A stretch of DNA of 64,000 bases from Halomonas alkalicola (GCF_030704205.1 NZ_CP131913.1:2046001-2110000); one strand, 5' to 3'. Numbered from the stretch's first letter, positions 52,436 to 62,028 are shown. Made by a program: numbers and translations. Notes: generated from the sequence alone by a model not told the origin.

Positions 52436-53293
52436 GTGAGCAGCGCCCTTTTCGATGAGATGAGACGCCGCATGGAGCACTTCCGCCGCTCCGAGCAGAA
52501 GGTGGCGCGCTTCGTGCTGCGCAACCCCGAGGAAGTGATCCACATGCGCATCGTCGACCTGGCCACCGAGGCCAAGGTCAGCGAACCCACGGTGGTGCGC
52601 TTCTGCCGCGCCCTGGGCTGCAACGGCTTCCAGGACTTCAAGCTCAAGCTGGCCCAGATGCTGGCCACCGGCAGCCAGTTCGCCCAGTTCTCCATGAACG
52701 ACAGCGACTCGGTGGCGGAATTCTCCCAGAGCATCTTCGATTCCACCGTGGGCACCCTGCTGTCGGTGCGCGACCGCCTCGACAACGAGGCGCTGAGCCA
52801 GGCGATCAACGCCCTGGCCATGGCCAACCGGGTGGAGTTCTACGGCTTCGGCGCCTCCGGCGCAGTGGCCTTCGACGCCCAGCACAAGTTCTTCCGCCTG
52901 CAGATCTCCACCGCGGCCTATGCCGACCCGCACATGCAGAACATGTCGGCGGTGACCCTCAAGGAGGGCGACGTGGTGGTGGCGATCTCCCAGACCGGCC
53001 GTACCCGGGCGCTGGTGGCCAGCGTGCGCCTGGCCAGGGAGGCCGGCGCCACGGTGATCGGGCTCTGCCCCAGCGGCTCGCCGCTGGCCGAGGAGGTCAC
53101 CCTGCCGCTCTATATCGACGTCCACGAGGACACCGAGATCTACACTCCCATGAGCTCGCGCATCGCCCACCTGGTGCTGGTCGACGTGCTGGCGGTGGGC
53201 GTGGCCAAGACCCGCGGTCCCAAGCTGGCCGAGCAGCTCAAGTCGGTGAAGAAAAGCTTGATTCCGCTGCGCTACCCCGAGGAAGAGGCCTAG
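52436..53293 (+). CDS. hexR: MurR/RpiR-family regulator, HexR-like
   Basis: 285 aa. The N-terminal RpiR helix-turn-helix has VSEPTVVRFCRALGCNGFQDFKLKLAQ. The C-terminal SIS domain has FYGFGASGAVAFDAQHKFFRL, AISQTGRTRALVASVRLARE and TPMSSRIAHLVLVDVLAVG. It matches HexR, which represses central carbon genes and is released by 2-keto-3-deoxy-6-phosphogluconate. The start is a GTG at 52436 with AGGAG at 52425-52429; upstream in-frame ATG codons lie before the conserved region. The usual zwf/edd neighbours are absent, so targets lie elsewhere. Confidence 0.88.
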   Translation: MSSALFDEMRRRMEHFRRSEQKVARFVLRNPEEVIHMRIVDLATEAKVSEPTVVRFCRALGCNGFQDFKLKLAQMLATGSQFAQFSMNDSDSVAEFSQSIFDSTVGTLLSVRDRLDNEALSQAINALAMANRVEFYGFGASGAVAFDAQHKFFRLQISTAAYADPHMQNMSAVTLKEGDVVVAISQTGRTRALVASVRLAREAGATVIGLCPSGSPLAEEVTLPLYIDVHEDTEIYTPMSSRIAHLVLVDVLAVGVAKTRGPKLAEQLKSVKKSLIPLRYPEEEA

Positions 53294-53385
53294 GCAAAAC
53301 CAGGCGCGGCGAGGGCAGGCCGAGGAGGAGAGGCGGGCAATATGCTAAGCTGATCGCCCATTTTCCGAGCAGCGATGCCCTCTCC

Positions 53386-55587
53386 ATGGACGACGTCACG
53401 GCGATCCTCGACCACCTCAACACCGCCCAGCGCGAGGCGGTCAGTGCCCCCCAGGGCAACATGCTGGTGCTGGCCGGTGCCGGCTCCGGCAAGACCCGGG
53501 TGCTGGTCCACCGCATCGCCTGGCTGATGCAGGCCGAGGGGCTCTCCCCCTATGCCGTGCTCGCCGTGACCTTTACCAACAAGGCGGCCCGCGAGATGCG
53601 CACCCGCCTGGAGGCGCTGCTCGGGCTCTCCCTGCGCCACGTCTGGGTGGGCACCTTCCACTCCACGGCCCACCGCCTGCTGCGCACCCACTGGCAGGAT
53701 GCCCGGCTGCCCCAGCACTTCCAGATCATCGATTCCGATGACCAGCTGCGCCTGATCAAGCGGCTGATCAAGGAGCACGAGATCGATGACGAGCGCTTCC
53801 CGCCGCGCCAGGTGCAGAGCTTCATCTCGGGCTGCAAGGAGGAAGGGCTGCGCCCCCACCAGGTCGACGTCCATGGCGACGCCTACCTGGGGCAGATGGT
53901 GGAGCTCTACGAGCGTTACCAGCTCACCTGCGAGCGCGGCGGCCTGGTGGACTTCGGCGAGCTCCTGCTGCGCAGCCTCGAACTCCTGCGCGACAACCCC
54001 GCCCTGCTGACCCACTACCAGGAGCGCTTCGCCCACGTGCTGGTGGATGAGTTCCAGGACACCAACACCCTGCAGTACGCCTGGCTGAAGCTGCTCACCG
54101 GCATGCGCACGCCGATGACCGTTGTGGGCGACGACGACCAGTCCATCTACGGCTGGCGCGGCGCCCGGGTGGAGAACATCCGCCGCTTCGAGCAGGAGTT
54201 CCCGGAGACGAAGACGGTGCGCCTGGAGCAGAACTACCGCTCCACCAGCGCCATCCTCGAGGCCGCCAACGCCCTGATCAGCCACAACACCGAGCGCATG
54301 GGCAAGGAGCTGTGGACCGACGGCGCCCGCGGCGAGCCCATCTCCGTCTATGCGGGCTTCAACGACCTGGACGAGTCCCGCTTCATCGTCGACACCATCC
54401 GCGAGAAGGTCGACGAGGGCTTCCATCGCCGCGAGATCGCCATCCTCTACCGCTCCAACGCCCAGTCCCGGGTGATCGAGGAGACCCTGATCCGCCAGGG
54501 CGTGCCCTACCGCATCTACGGCGGGCACCGCTTCTACGAGCGCCTGGAGATCAAGAACGCCCTGGCCTACCTGCGCCTGCTGCTCAACCGCGACGACGAC
54601 GCCTCCCTGGAGCGGGTGATCAACGTGCCGGCCCGGGGCATCGGCACCCGCACCGTGGAGCTTCTGCGCACCCGGGCCCGGGAGAGCGGCGTCTCGCTGT
54701 GGCAGGCGCTGCATGACGGACTGAGCGACGGCACCCTCAAGGGGCGTGCCGGCAGCGTCGTGCAGGCCTTCGCCGAGCTGATCGAGCGGCTCGACGACGA
54801 GACCGCGGGGCTGGCGCTGCACGAGATCATCGATCACGTCATCGAGCGCTCGGGGCTGGTCGAGCACCACCGCAGCGAGAAGGGCGAGAAGGGGCAGGCC
54901 CGGGTCGAGAATCTGGAGGAGCTGGTCAACGCCGCCCGCGCCTTCACCCAGGGCGAGTCCTTCGATCCCCCCGAGGCCGGCGAGGGAGCCGTGGCGCTGG
55001 AGGCCTTCCTCTCCGAGGCGGCGCTGAATGCCGGCGAGCACGAGGCCGACGAGTTCGAGGACAGCGTCCAGCTGATGACCCTGCACGCCGCCAAGGGGCT
55101 GGAGTTCCCGGTGGTCTTCATGGCCGGCGTGGAGGAGGGGCTCTTCCCCCACCGCATGTCGGCGGAGGAGCCGGGGCGCCTGGAGGAGGAGCGCCGGCTC
55201 TGCTACGTGGGCCTGACCCGCGCCATGAAGAAGCTCTACCTGACCCACGCCGAGATCCGCCGCCTGCACGGCAAGGAGACCTTCCAGCGGGCCTCGCGCT
55301 TCCTGCGCGAGCTCCCCGAGCAGTACCTGGAGGAGGTGCGCCTGCGCGGCCAGATCAGCCGGCCGGTAACGACCTCGCGCCCCTCGGGGCTGCGCCAGAC
55401 CGAGGTGAATGGCGGCGCCGACCTGCCGAGTCTCTCGCTGGGCCAGCGGGTCCACCACCCGGTGTTCGGCGAGGGGGTGATCCTCAACGCCGAGGGGCAG
55501 GGCGAGCGCGCCCGGGTGCATGTCAGCTTCGAGGGCGAGGGCGACAAGTGGCTGGTGCTGGGCTTCGCCAAGCTGACGCCGCTCTGA
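53386..55587 (+). CDS. uvrD: DNA helicase II (UvrD)
   Basis: 733 aa superfamily 1A 3'-5' helicase for mismatch and nucleotide-excision repair. Motif I is AGAGSGKTRVL, Ia TFTNKAAREMR, II DEFQDTN, III GDDDQSIYGWRGA, IV QNYRS, V TLHAAKGLEFPVVF, VI VGLTRAMKKLYLTH. The C-terminal Tudor-like part (GQRVHHPVFGEGVILNAEGQ) contacts RNA polymerase in relatives. The start MDDVTAILDHLNTAQREAV is family-like. No LexA-type CTG-N10-CAG operator is visible in the 92-base leader. Confidence 0.96.
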   Translation: MDDVTAILDHLNTAQREAVSAPQGNMLVLAGAGSGKTRVLVHRIAWLMQAEGLSPYAVLAVTFTNKAAREMRTRLEALLGLSLRHVWVGTFHSTAHRLLRTHWQDARLPQHFQIIDSDDQLRLIKRLIKEHEIDDERFPPRQVQSFISGCKEEGLRPHQVDVHGDAYLGQMVELYERYQLTCERGGLVDFGELLLRSLELLRDNPALLTHYQERFAHVLVDEFQDTNTLQYAWLKLLTGMRTPMTVVGDDDQSIYGWRGARVENIRRFEQEFPETKTVRLEQNYRSTSAILEAANALISHNTERMGKELWTDGARGEPISVYAGFNDLDESRFIVDTIREKVDEGFHRREIAILYRSNAQSRVIEETLIRQGVPYRIYGGHRFYERLEIKNALAYLRLLLNRDDDASLERVINVPARGIGTRTVELLRTRARESGVSLWQALHDGLSDGTLKGRAGSVVQAFAELIERLDDETAGLALHEIIDHVIERSGLVEHHRSEKGEKGQARVENLEELVNAARAFTQGESFDPPEAGEGAVALEAFLSEAALNAGEHEADEFEDSVQLMTLHAAKGLEFPVVFMAGVEEGLFPHRMSAEEPGRLEEERRLCYVGLTRAMKKLYLTHAEIRRLHGKETFQRASRFLRELPEQYLEEVRLRGQISRPVTTSRPSGLRQTEVNGGADLPSLSLGQRVHHPVFGEGVILNAEGQGERARVHVSFEGEGDKWLVLGFAKLTPL

Positions 55588-55721
55588 GGGTCGTTGACGA
55601 TAACGTCAACGTCGCAGTCTTGTGGCCCAATTCGGCCTTGGCGCATACTCGCTGGCGGACACCACCGCGCGTCATCACGCCGCGCGGCCCGATATAACAA
55701 GCCTTTCGGAGTCATGCCCTC

Positions 55722-56813
55722 ATGCAACGCCGCAACTTCCTGAAGACCCTCGGTGCCGGCGCCGCCGGCGTCGCCGCCGCCCCCTTCGTGGCCACCACCG
55801 CCAAGGCCCAGGAGACCATCACCTGGGACATGGTCACCTCCTGGCCGCGCAACTTTCCGGCGCTCGGCACCGGAGCCAACGAGTTCGCCCAGCGCGTCGA
55901 GGCGCTCTCCGGCGGGCGCATGCGCATCCGCGTGCACGGTGCCGGCGAGCTGGTGCCCGCCATGGAGGTCTTCGATGCCGTGGCCGCCGGCACCGCCGAG
56001 ATGGGTCACTCCGCCGCCTACTACTGGCGCGGCAAGGTCGCGGCCTCCCAGTTCTTCACCGCGGTGCCCTTCGGCATGAACACCACCGAGACCAACGCCT
56101 GGCTCTACCACGGTGGCGGCCAGGAGCTGTGGGACGAGATCTACGCCAAGCACAACCTCAAGCCCTTCGCGGTGGGCAACACCGGTACCCAGATGGCGGG
56201 CTGGTTCAAGAAGGAGATCAACTCCCTCTCGGACATGCAGGGCATTCGCCTGCGCCTGCCGGGCCTGGCCGGGGAGGCGATGAACCGCATCGGCGTCACC
56301 ACCGTCAACATGCCGGCCTCCGAGATCTTCACCTCCCTGCAGACCGGCGTGCTGGACGCCGCCGACTGGGTCGGCCCCTACAACGACATGGCACTCGGCC
56401 TCTATCAGGTGGCCTACTACTACTACACCTCGGTGTGGAACGAGCCCAGCGCGGTGCTCGAGGGGACCGTCAACCTGGATGCCTGGAACGCCCTGCCCGA
56501 CGACCTCAAGGCGGTGGTGCGCGAGGCGGCCAAGGCCTCCAACCTGGCGATGATCAGCGAGTTCGCCTACCGCAACGCCCAGGCCCTCGAGACCCTGGTC
56601 GACGAGCACGGCGTGCAGCTGCGCACCTTCCCGGAGGATGTCATGCAGGCGCTCTATGATGCCTCCATGGAGGTGGTCCAGGCCCAGGTCGACAGCGATC
56701 CGGATTCGAAGAAGGTCTACGACTCCTACGTGGCCTTCCAGCAGCTGGTACGGCCGTTCAGCGACGTCGGCGAGTACTCCTACCTGAAGGGGCGCGAGGC
56801 CGTCGGCGCCTGA
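55722..56813 (+). CDS. TRAP transporter substrate-binding protein, DctP family (TakP-like)
   Basis: 363 aa. A twin-arginine signal (RRNFLKTLGAGAAG near the start) exports it folded to the periplasm. Family features include GAGELVPAMEVFDAVAAGTA, AWLYHGGGQELW, GNTGTQMAGWFKKEI and the ligand-Arg region IRLRLPG with WVGPYNDMALG. These resemble TakP-type 2-oxoacid binding proteins more than C4-dicarboxylate DctP. No DctQ or DctM membrane gene is next to it, so the partner permease must be elsewhere. Confidence 0.92.
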   Translation: MQRRNFLKTLGAGAAGVAAAPFVATTAKAQETITWDMVTSWPRNFPALGTGANEFAQRVEALSGGRMRIRVHGAGELVPAMEVFDAVAAGTAEMGHSAAYYWRGKVAASQFFTAVPFGMNTTETNAWLYHGGGQELWDEIYAKHNLKPFAVGNTGTQMAGWFKKEINSLSDMQGIRLRLPGLAGEAMNRIGVTTVNMPASEIFTSLQTGVLDAADWVGPYNDMALGLYQVAYYYYTSVWNEPSAVLEGTVNLDAWNALPDDLKAVVREAAKASNLAMISEFAYRNAQALETLVDEHGVQLRTFPEDVMQALYDASMEVVQAQVDSDPDSKKVYDSYVAFQQLVRPFSDVGEYSYLKGREAVGA

Positions 56814-56834
56814 TACCGCGCGTGCGGAATCGCT

Positions 56835-56862
56835 ATCGGGGGCGCCACTTGGCGCCCCCGAT
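56835..56862. terminator. Strong hairpin between convergent TRAP and thioesterase genes
   Basis: A perfect 12-bp stem (ATCGGGGGCGCC with its complement) has a 4-base loop. No clear T-tract on either side; likely a bidirectional or Rho-assisted terminator. Confidence 0.6.
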
Positions 56863-56893
56863 GCGTTGCGGCTGATCGGCGAGAAGAGATGGC

Positions 56894-57295
56894 CTACTGG
56901 TGCACGGCGCGGATGCGGCCCTTGTCGTCCAGGGCCACCATCACGAAGGTCGCCTCGGTCACCTTGTGCAGCTCCTTGGAGTCACGCTCCTGGGGCTGGC
57001 GGATCCACACCTCCACGTCGATGCGGATCGAGCTGTGGCCGATCTCGCAGACGGTGGTGTAAATGTTGACCATGGAGCCCACGCGCACCGGGCAGAGGAA
57101 GTCCATGGCCTCGATGGCCACGGTGGCGGTGCGGCCATGGGCCTCGCGACCGGCGGCCAGCTCGGCGGCCTGGTCCATGTGGGCCACCAGCCAGCCGCCG
57201 GCGATGTCGCCATGCAGATTGGTGTCCTGACGGCTGGCCAGCAGTTTCAGGGTGAGCTCGCCCCGGGGAGCGGGGATATCGTCGAGGTCTGTCAT
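56894..57295 (-). CDS. Acyl-CoA thioesterase, YciA-like hotdog protein
   Basis: 133 aa hotdog-fold thioesterase. It has LKLLASRQDTNLHGDIAGGW with the catalytic Asp region, HMDQAAELAAG, and VAIEAMDFLCPVRVGSMVNI, as in YciA. It hydrolyses acyl-CoA esters in the cytoplasm. The start is taken at the ATG 57295, giving a family-size protein. That ATG falls inside a Pho box shared with pstS, so phosphate starvation may affect its expression. Confidence 0.9.
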   Translation of the reverse strand: MTDLDDIPAPRGELTLKLLASRQDTNLHGDIAGGWLVAHMDQAAELAAGREAHGRTATVAIEAMDFLCPVRVGSMVNIYTTVCEIGHSSIRIDVEVWIRQPQERDSKELHKVTEATFVMVALDDKGRIRAVHQ

Positions 57296-57306
57296 GAAAG
57301 TGTCAT
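57289..57306 (+). promoter_or_regulatory. Pho box upstream of pstS
   Basis: CTGTCAT-GAAA-GTGTCAT gives two 7-base repeats with a 4-base spacer, 46 bases before the first pstS ATG. A TATTGT 12 bases downstream (57319-57324) could be the -10. It overlaps the start codon of the divergent thioesterase gene. Confidence 0.85.
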
Positions 57307-57351
57307 CATCCTGGCTTGTTATTGTGGCCGTAAGCGACAAGAGGCATACGG

Positions 57352-58389
57352 ATGTCTGAATCGGGGGTCATGGTATATGCAGTCGCCGCCGCCCACCAGC
57401 ATGGCCCCGTGGCCCGCCGCAGGGGCGGCGGCAGGCGGATGACTTGGCGGCAGCGGGCGGCGATGGGCTGTCTGGCGCTGCTGCTGGTGTGGGCGCCGGG
57501 CCTGGCCCAGGCGGATGCCGACGAGGTGGCCGGTACCCTGGGGGCCGTGGGCTCCGATACCCTGGCAGGGCTGATGCTGCACTGGGGGGAGGCCCTGGCC
57601 GAGCAGTACCCGGCGGTACGCCTGCAGCTGCAGGCCAGCGGTTCGTCCAGCGCTCCCACGGCGCTGATCGCTGGTACCACCCGCCTGGGCCCCATGTCGC
57701 GCCCCATGAGCGAGGCCGAGCGGGCGGCCTTCGTGGCGCGCCACGGCTATCCGCCGCTGGAGCTCGAGGTGGCCCGGGATGCCCTGGCGGTGGTGGTGCA
57801 TCGCCACAATCCGCTGGAGAGCCTGACCCTGGCCGAGCTGGATGCGCTCTTTTCGGACACCCTGCGCTGCGGTGGCGAGGCCCCCATCGAGCGCTGGTCA
57901 CAGCTCGGCAGCGGCCTGCCCGAAGGGCGCGTGCGGCTGCATGGCCGCAACGTGGCCTCCGGCACCCATGACCTCTTTCGCCTGCGCGGCCTGTGCGGGG
58001 GGCGCTTTCGGCTCGACGTCAACGAGCATCCCGGCTCGGCCGCGGTGGTGGCGGCGGTAGCGGCGGAGCCCGGCGCCATCGGCTATGCCGGGCTCAACCA
58101 CCTGACGCCGGCGGTGCGCCCCGTTGCCCGGCGCGACAGCGAGAGCGGCGAGCTCCACCCGCCCAGCGCCATGATGGTGAGCCGCGGCGACTATCCGCTT
58201 TCGCGCAGCCTCTATGTCTATGTCAACCGGCCGCCGGGGGCGACCCTGCCCGGGCCCGAGCGCGCCTTCCTCGAGCTGGTGCTCTCCGACGCCGGCCAGG
58301 CGGTGGTGAAAGAGCTCGGCTTCGTGCCCCTGACCCCGGCCGAGCGTGAGCGCCAGAGGCGCCGTCTCGAGGGCCATGGAGGCCGCTGA
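57352..58389 (+). CDS. pstS: Phosphate ABC transporter substrate-binding protein (PstS)
   Basis: 345 aa periplasmic phosphate-binding protein. The signal peptide (MGCLALLLVWAPGLAQA) is followed by VGSDTLAGLMLHWGEALAEQ, QASGSSSAPTALIAG, GPMSRPM and the phosphate-contact region GRNVASGTHDLF. The ATG at 57352 has GAGG seven bases upstream; a later ATG at 57439 would give a shorter, more typical leader and may be the real start. A Pho box lies upstream and another after its stop. First gene of the pst cluster. Confidence 0.88.
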   Translation: MSESGVMVYAVAAAHQHGPVARRRGGGRRMTWRQRAAMGCLALLLVWAPGLAQADADEVAGTLGAVGSDTLAGLMLHWGEALAEQYPAVRLQLQASGSSSAPTALIAGTTRLGPMSRPMSEAERAAFVARHGYPPLELEVARDALAVVVHRHNPLESLTLAELDALFSDTLRCGGEAPIERWSQLGSGLPEGRVRLHGRNVASGTHDLFRLRGLCGGRFRLDVNEHPGSAAVVAAVAAEPGAIGYAGLNHLTPAVRPVARRDSESGELHPPSAMMVSRGDYPLSRSLYVYVNRPPGATLPGPERAFLELVLSDAGQAVVKELGFVPLTPAERERQRRRLEGHGGR

Positions 58390-58391
58390 GG

Positions 58392-58420
58392 CTGTCACCC
58401 AACTGTCATCAGGATGTCGT
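58392..58420 (+). promoter_or_regulatory. Pho box upstream of pstC (three phased repeats)
   Basis: CTGTCAC, CCAA, CTGTCAT (58392-58409) is followed at the same 11-base period by ATGTCGT (58414-58420). It begins 3 bases after the pstS stop and 73 bases before pstC, so the permease genes have their own PhoB-controlled promoter. Confidence 0.82.
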
Positions 58421-58464
58421 AAAGTGTTGTCATCACCCTTGCCGATGATCGACCGGGAGCGGCC

Positions 58465-59652
58465 ATGATCGACCCTTTGCCGCCCAGGGCCCAGCCGCGC
58501 CACCAGTGGTGGCGGCGCCTGCGGGACCGCCTGGCGACCCTGCTGATCACGGCCGGCGGCATCGGCGTGGTGGCGGCGGTGCTCGCCATCGGCCTCTTCC
58601 TGGCCCTGGAGGTGGCGCCGCTGTTTCTCGAGGCGGACTCGGGCGTCGGCTGGCGCGAGCTGTGGCAGCCCCGCTGGCAGCCCGGCACCCTGCCCGGGGA
58701 GTCCCCCCTGTTTGGCCTGCAGCCGCTGGCCTGGGGCACCCTCAAGGCGGCCTTCTGGGCGCTGCTGTTCGCCGTGCCGCTGGCGCTGGGCGCGGCCATC
58801 CACTCGGCCCTCTACATGCCGCCGCGGCTGCGCAGCCGCCTCAAGCCGACCCTGGAGTTGATGGAGGCGATGCCCGGCGTGGTGGTCGGCTTCGTTGCCG
58901 GCCTGGTACTGGCGCCCTGGGTGGAGCGCCACCTGGCCGGCGCCCTGGCGCTGGTGGCGGTGCTGCCGGGGGGGCTGCTGCTCGCCGGCCTGGCCTGGAC
59001 ACGCCTGCCGGCGCCCTGGCGGCGTCGGCTTCCCCAGGGCTGGGCCGGGCTGTGGCTGATCCCCTGGCTGGCGCTGCTGGCGGGTCTGGCGCTGTGGCTC
59101 TCGCCCTGGCTCGAGTCGCTGCTGTTCGGCGGTGACCTGCGCGGCTGGCTGGAGGCGCACTTCGGGCTCGGCTATGCCTCGCGCAACGCGCTGATCGTCG
59201 GCCTGGCCATGGGCTTCGCGGTCATTCCCGGCATCTATGCCCTGGCCGAGGATGCACTCTCCGGGGTGCCGGCGAGCCTGGGCGAGGGCGCCCAGGCGCT
59301 GGGCGCGACCCGCTGGCAGAGCCTGTGGAAGGTGGTGCTGCCTGCGGCGGCCCCCGGGGTGTTCAGCGCGGTGATGATCGGCGCCGGCCGCGCCGTGGGC
59401 GAGACCATAATCGTGCTGATGGCCAGCGGCAACACCGCGCTGATGACCCTGAGCCCCCTGGAGGGGATGCGTTCCCTGGCCGCCACCATCGCCATCGAGC
59501 TGCCCGAGGCGGTGCCGGGCGGGGTCCACTACCGGCTGCTGTTCCTGGCGGCGCTGGCGCTGTTCGTGTTCACCTTCCTGGTCAATACCCTGGCGGAGCT
59601 GGTGCGCGCCCGGCTGCGCCGCCGCTACCGCCGCCTGGGGGGACTTTCATGA
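58465..59652 (+). CDS. pstC: Phosphate ABC transporter permease PstC (short form)
   Basis: 395 aa inner-membrane permease. It has an N-terminal membrane anchor, then the conserved core ELMEAMPGVVVGFVAGLVLA, EGAQALGATRWQSLWKVVLP (EAA loop) and AGRAVGETIIVLMASGN. It lacks the long N-terminal extracytoplasmic domain found in some pseudomonad homologues. It forms the channel with PstA. It overlaps pstA by four bases (ATGA). Confidence 0.92.
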   Translation: MIDPLPPRAQPRHQWWRRLRDRLATLLITAGGIGVVAAVLAIGLFLALEVAPLFLEADSGVGWRELWQPRWQPGTLPGESPLFGLQPLAWGTLKAAFWALLFAVPLALGAAIHSALYMPPRLRSRLKPTLELMEAMPGVVVGFVAGLVLAPWVERHLAGALALVAVLPGGLLLAGLAWTRLPAPWRRRLPQGWAGLWLIPWLALLAGLALWLSPWLESLLFGGDLRGWLEAHFGLGYASRNALIVGLAMGFAVIPGIYALAEDALSGVPASLGEGAQALGATRWQSLWKVVLPAAAPGVFSAVMIGAGRAVGETIIVLMASGNTALMTLSPLEGMRSLAATIAIELPEAVPGGVHYRLLFLAALALFVFTFLVNTLAELVRARLRRRYRRLGGLS

Positions 59653-61184
59653 TCGGCCCCGGGCGCGCTCGGCTGCCCCGCGGCGAGGGGCCCTGGCCGT
59701 GGCTGGCCGCCGGCAGCGTGGCGCTGTCGCTGCTGCTGCTGGCCGGGCTCCTGACCCTGCTGGCGGTGCGGGGGATGGGGCACTTCTGGCCGTCGCCCCT
59801 CACCCTGGTGACCCTGGAGGATGGCCGCCAGCTGGCCGGCCAGGCGGTGCGCGAGGAGCGCCTGCCAGGCGGCGAGAAGCGCGAGCGCCTCTACCGCACG
59901 GCCAATCGCGACCTGGACGGCGCGATCTGGCGCTGGGTGGCCGTGGACGAGATCGCCGAGGAAAGCCGCCCCCGGGACCTGGTGGTGCTGGAGCGTACCC
60001 GCTGGGGCACCTTCCAGGGGCGCCTGTTGGCCCTCGAGAGTGCCGCAGGGCGCGTCGAGGGGGAGGCCGCCTGGGCGGCCCTGCAGGTGCGCCTGCAGGA
60101 GCTCGCGGCCCTGAGGGCGGAGCGTGATCGCCTGCGCGACGAGGTGGTACCCCTGGCTCGGCGGCTGGACCGGGATCCCGAGGCCGACAGTCAGCTTGCC
60201 CGGGCCAATGCCCGCATCCGGGTGCTTCAGGCGCGCATGGGGGGGACTCGCTTGCTGCTGGAGAGCGTCGACGGGCGTCGCCTCGAGCAGCCGCTGGAGC
60301 AGGTGCTGCGCGCCTGGCGGCCCAACGCCATGTCGACGCCCCAGAAGCTGGCCGCCTGGGGGCAGGGCGTGTGGCGCTTCCTCGCCGAGGGGCCCCGCGC
60401 CGCCAACACCGCCGGCGGGGTGTGGCCGGCGATCTTCGGTACCGTGCTGATGGTGCTGCTGATGTCGGTGGTGGTGACCCCCTTCGGCGTGCTGGCGGCC
60501 ATCTACCTCAACGAGGTCGCCCATCAGGGACGCTTCACCCGGCTGGTGCGCATCGCGGTGCGCAACCTGGCCGGGGTGCCCTCCATCGTCTATGGAGTGT
60601 TCGGGCTTGGGGTCTTCGTCTACGGCATCGGCGGCACCCTGGACGAGTGGTTCTTCGCCGATCAGCTGCCCTCGCCCACCTTCGGCACCGGCGGCCTGCT
60701 GTGGGCCTCGCTGACCCTGGCGCTGCTGACCCTGCCGGTGGTGATCGTGGCCACCGAGGAGGGGCTGGCGCGGGTGCCGGACCATCAGCGCGAGGGCGCC
60801 CTGGCGCTGGGCGCCACCCGGGTGGAGATGCTGACCCGGGTGATCCTGCCGATGACCGCCCCGGCCATGCTCACCGGGGTGATCCTGGCCGTGGCCCGGG
60901 CCGCCGGTGAGGTGGCGCCGCTGATGCTGGTGGGGGTCGCCAAGCTGGCGCCCCAGGTGCCGGTGGACGGTGATTTCCCCTTCCTGCATCTTGAACGGAA
61001 GTTCATGCATCTGGGCTACCACATCTACGACGTGGCCTTCCATGGGGACGATGTCCAGGCGGCGCTGCCGCTGGTCTACGCCACCGCGCTGCTGCTGGTG
61101 CTGGTGATCCTGGTGCTTAACCTGACTGCAATATTCCTGCGCCATCATCTAAGAGCGCGTCACGGGGCCCTGCCGCGCCGCTAG
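59649..61184 (+). CDS. pstA: Phosphate ABC transporter permease PstA (with large periplasmic insert)
   Basis: 511 aa. After the first membrane helix ([20 protein letters not shown]) comes an insert of about 200 residues, partly coiled coil ([20 protein letters not shown]). The standard permease core follows: [40 protein letters not shown] and an EAA loop, [20 protein letters not shown]. Such long PstA proteins are known in marine gammaproteobacteria. Function as partner of PstC is clear; the insert's role is not. Confidence 0.93.
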   Translation: MIGPGRARLPRGEGPWPWLAAGSVALSLLLLAGLLTLLAVRGMGHFWPSPLTLVTLEDGRQLAGQAVREERLPGGEKRERLYRTANRDLDGAIWRWVAVDEIAEESRPRDLVVLERTRWGTFQGRLLALESAAGRVEGEAAWAALQVRLQELAALRAERDRLRDEVVPLARRLDRDPEADSQLARANARIRVLQARMGGTRLLLESVDGRRLEQPLEQVLRAWRPNAMSTPQKLAAWGQGVWRFLAEGPRAANTAGGVWPAIFGTVLMVLLMSVVVTPFGVLAAIYLNEVAHQGRFTRLVRIAVRNLAGVPSIVYGVFGLGVFVYGIGGTLDEWFFADQLPSPTFGTGGLLWASLTLALLTLPVVIVATEEGLARVPDHQREGALALGATRVEMLTRVILPMTAPAMLTGVILAVARAAGEVAPLMLVGVAKLAPQVPVDGDFPFLHLERKFMHLGYHIYDVAFHGDDVQAALPLVYATALLLVLVILVLNLTAIFLRHHLRARHGALPRR

Positions 61185-61212
61185 CGGCAGCGCCCGAGGA
61201 GTGAGGAACCCG

Positions 61213-62028
61213 ATGTCCGTCTTCCCGTCGCCACGGTCCGCTGCCGGCAGTCCGATCATCGACTTCGACCCGGCCGCCTGCTGCCTGGAGATCGAGGGGC
61301 TGAGCCTGGCCTACGGGGAGACGCCGGCGCTGCGCGAGCTCTCGCTGCGCGTGCCGCGCCAGCGGGTCACCGCCTTCATCGGGCCCTCGGGGTGCGGGAA
61401 GTCGACGCTGCGGCGGGCCCTCAACCGGCTCCACGACCTCAACGACGAGGTGCGGCTCGCCGGGCGGATTCGCCTCGAGGGGCAGGATATTCACGCCCCC
61501 GAGGTGGAGGTGGCGGAGCTGCGCCGGCGGGTCGGCATGGTGTTCCAGGCGCCCAACCCCTTCCCGATGTCGATCTACGACAACGTCGCCTTCGGGCTGC
61601 GGCTGCAGGGGGGTATCCGCAAGCGCCAGCTGGACGACATCGTCGAGTGGGCGCTGCAATCGGCGGCGCTGTGGGATGAGGTGAAGGATCGCCTGAGGAG
61701 TTCGGCCTGGGCGCTCTCCGGCGGCCAGCAGCAGCGCCTGGTGATCGCCCGCACCCTGGCGGTGCGCCCCGAGGTGCTGCTGCTCGACGAGCCGGCCTCG
61801 GCGCTGGATCCGATCTCGACGCTGAAGATCGAAGAGCTGATCCGTAACCTTAAGTCGCAGCTGACCCTGGTGCTGGTCACCCACAACATGCAGCAGGCGG
61901 CGCGGGTCTCCGACTACACCGCCTTCCTGCAGGAGGGCGAGCTGGTGGAGTACGGCCCCACCGACAGGCTCTTCACCAATCCGCGCCTCGTGCGCACCGA
62001 GAACTACATCACCGGGCGCATGGCCTGA
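61213..62028 (+). CDS. pstB: Phosphate ABC transporter ATPase PstB
   Basis: 271 aa ABC ATPase. Walker A is GPSGCGKST (near residue 58), the Q-loop is [19 protein letters not shown], the signature is [16 protein letters not shown], and Walker B is [20 protein letters not shown]. It powers PstCA. ATG at 61213 with GAGGAA upstream; an upstream GTG at 61201 is possible. phoU follows after 23 bases. Confidence 0.95.
   Translation: MSVFPSPRSAAGSPIIDFDPAACCLEIEGLSLAYGETPALRELSLRVPRQRVTAFIGPSGCGKSTLRRALNRLHDLNDEVRLAGRIRLEGQDIHAPEVEVAELRRRVGMVFQAPNPFPMSIYDNVAFGLRLQGGIRKRQLDDIVEWALQSAALWDEVKDRLRSSAWALSGGQQQRLVIARTLAVRPEVLLLDEPASALDPISTLKIEELIRNLKSQLTLVLVTHNMQQAARVSDYTAFLQEGELVEYGPTDRLFTNPRLVRTENYITGRMA

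Noticed and set aside
53294..53385. A LexA/SOS operator before uvrD
   Set aside because: No CTG-N10-CAG palindrome in the leader.
53290..55521. A 743-codon minus-strand open frame opposite uvrD
   Set aside because: Antisense shadow of a fully conserved helicase; low-complexity sequence and no ribosome-binding site.
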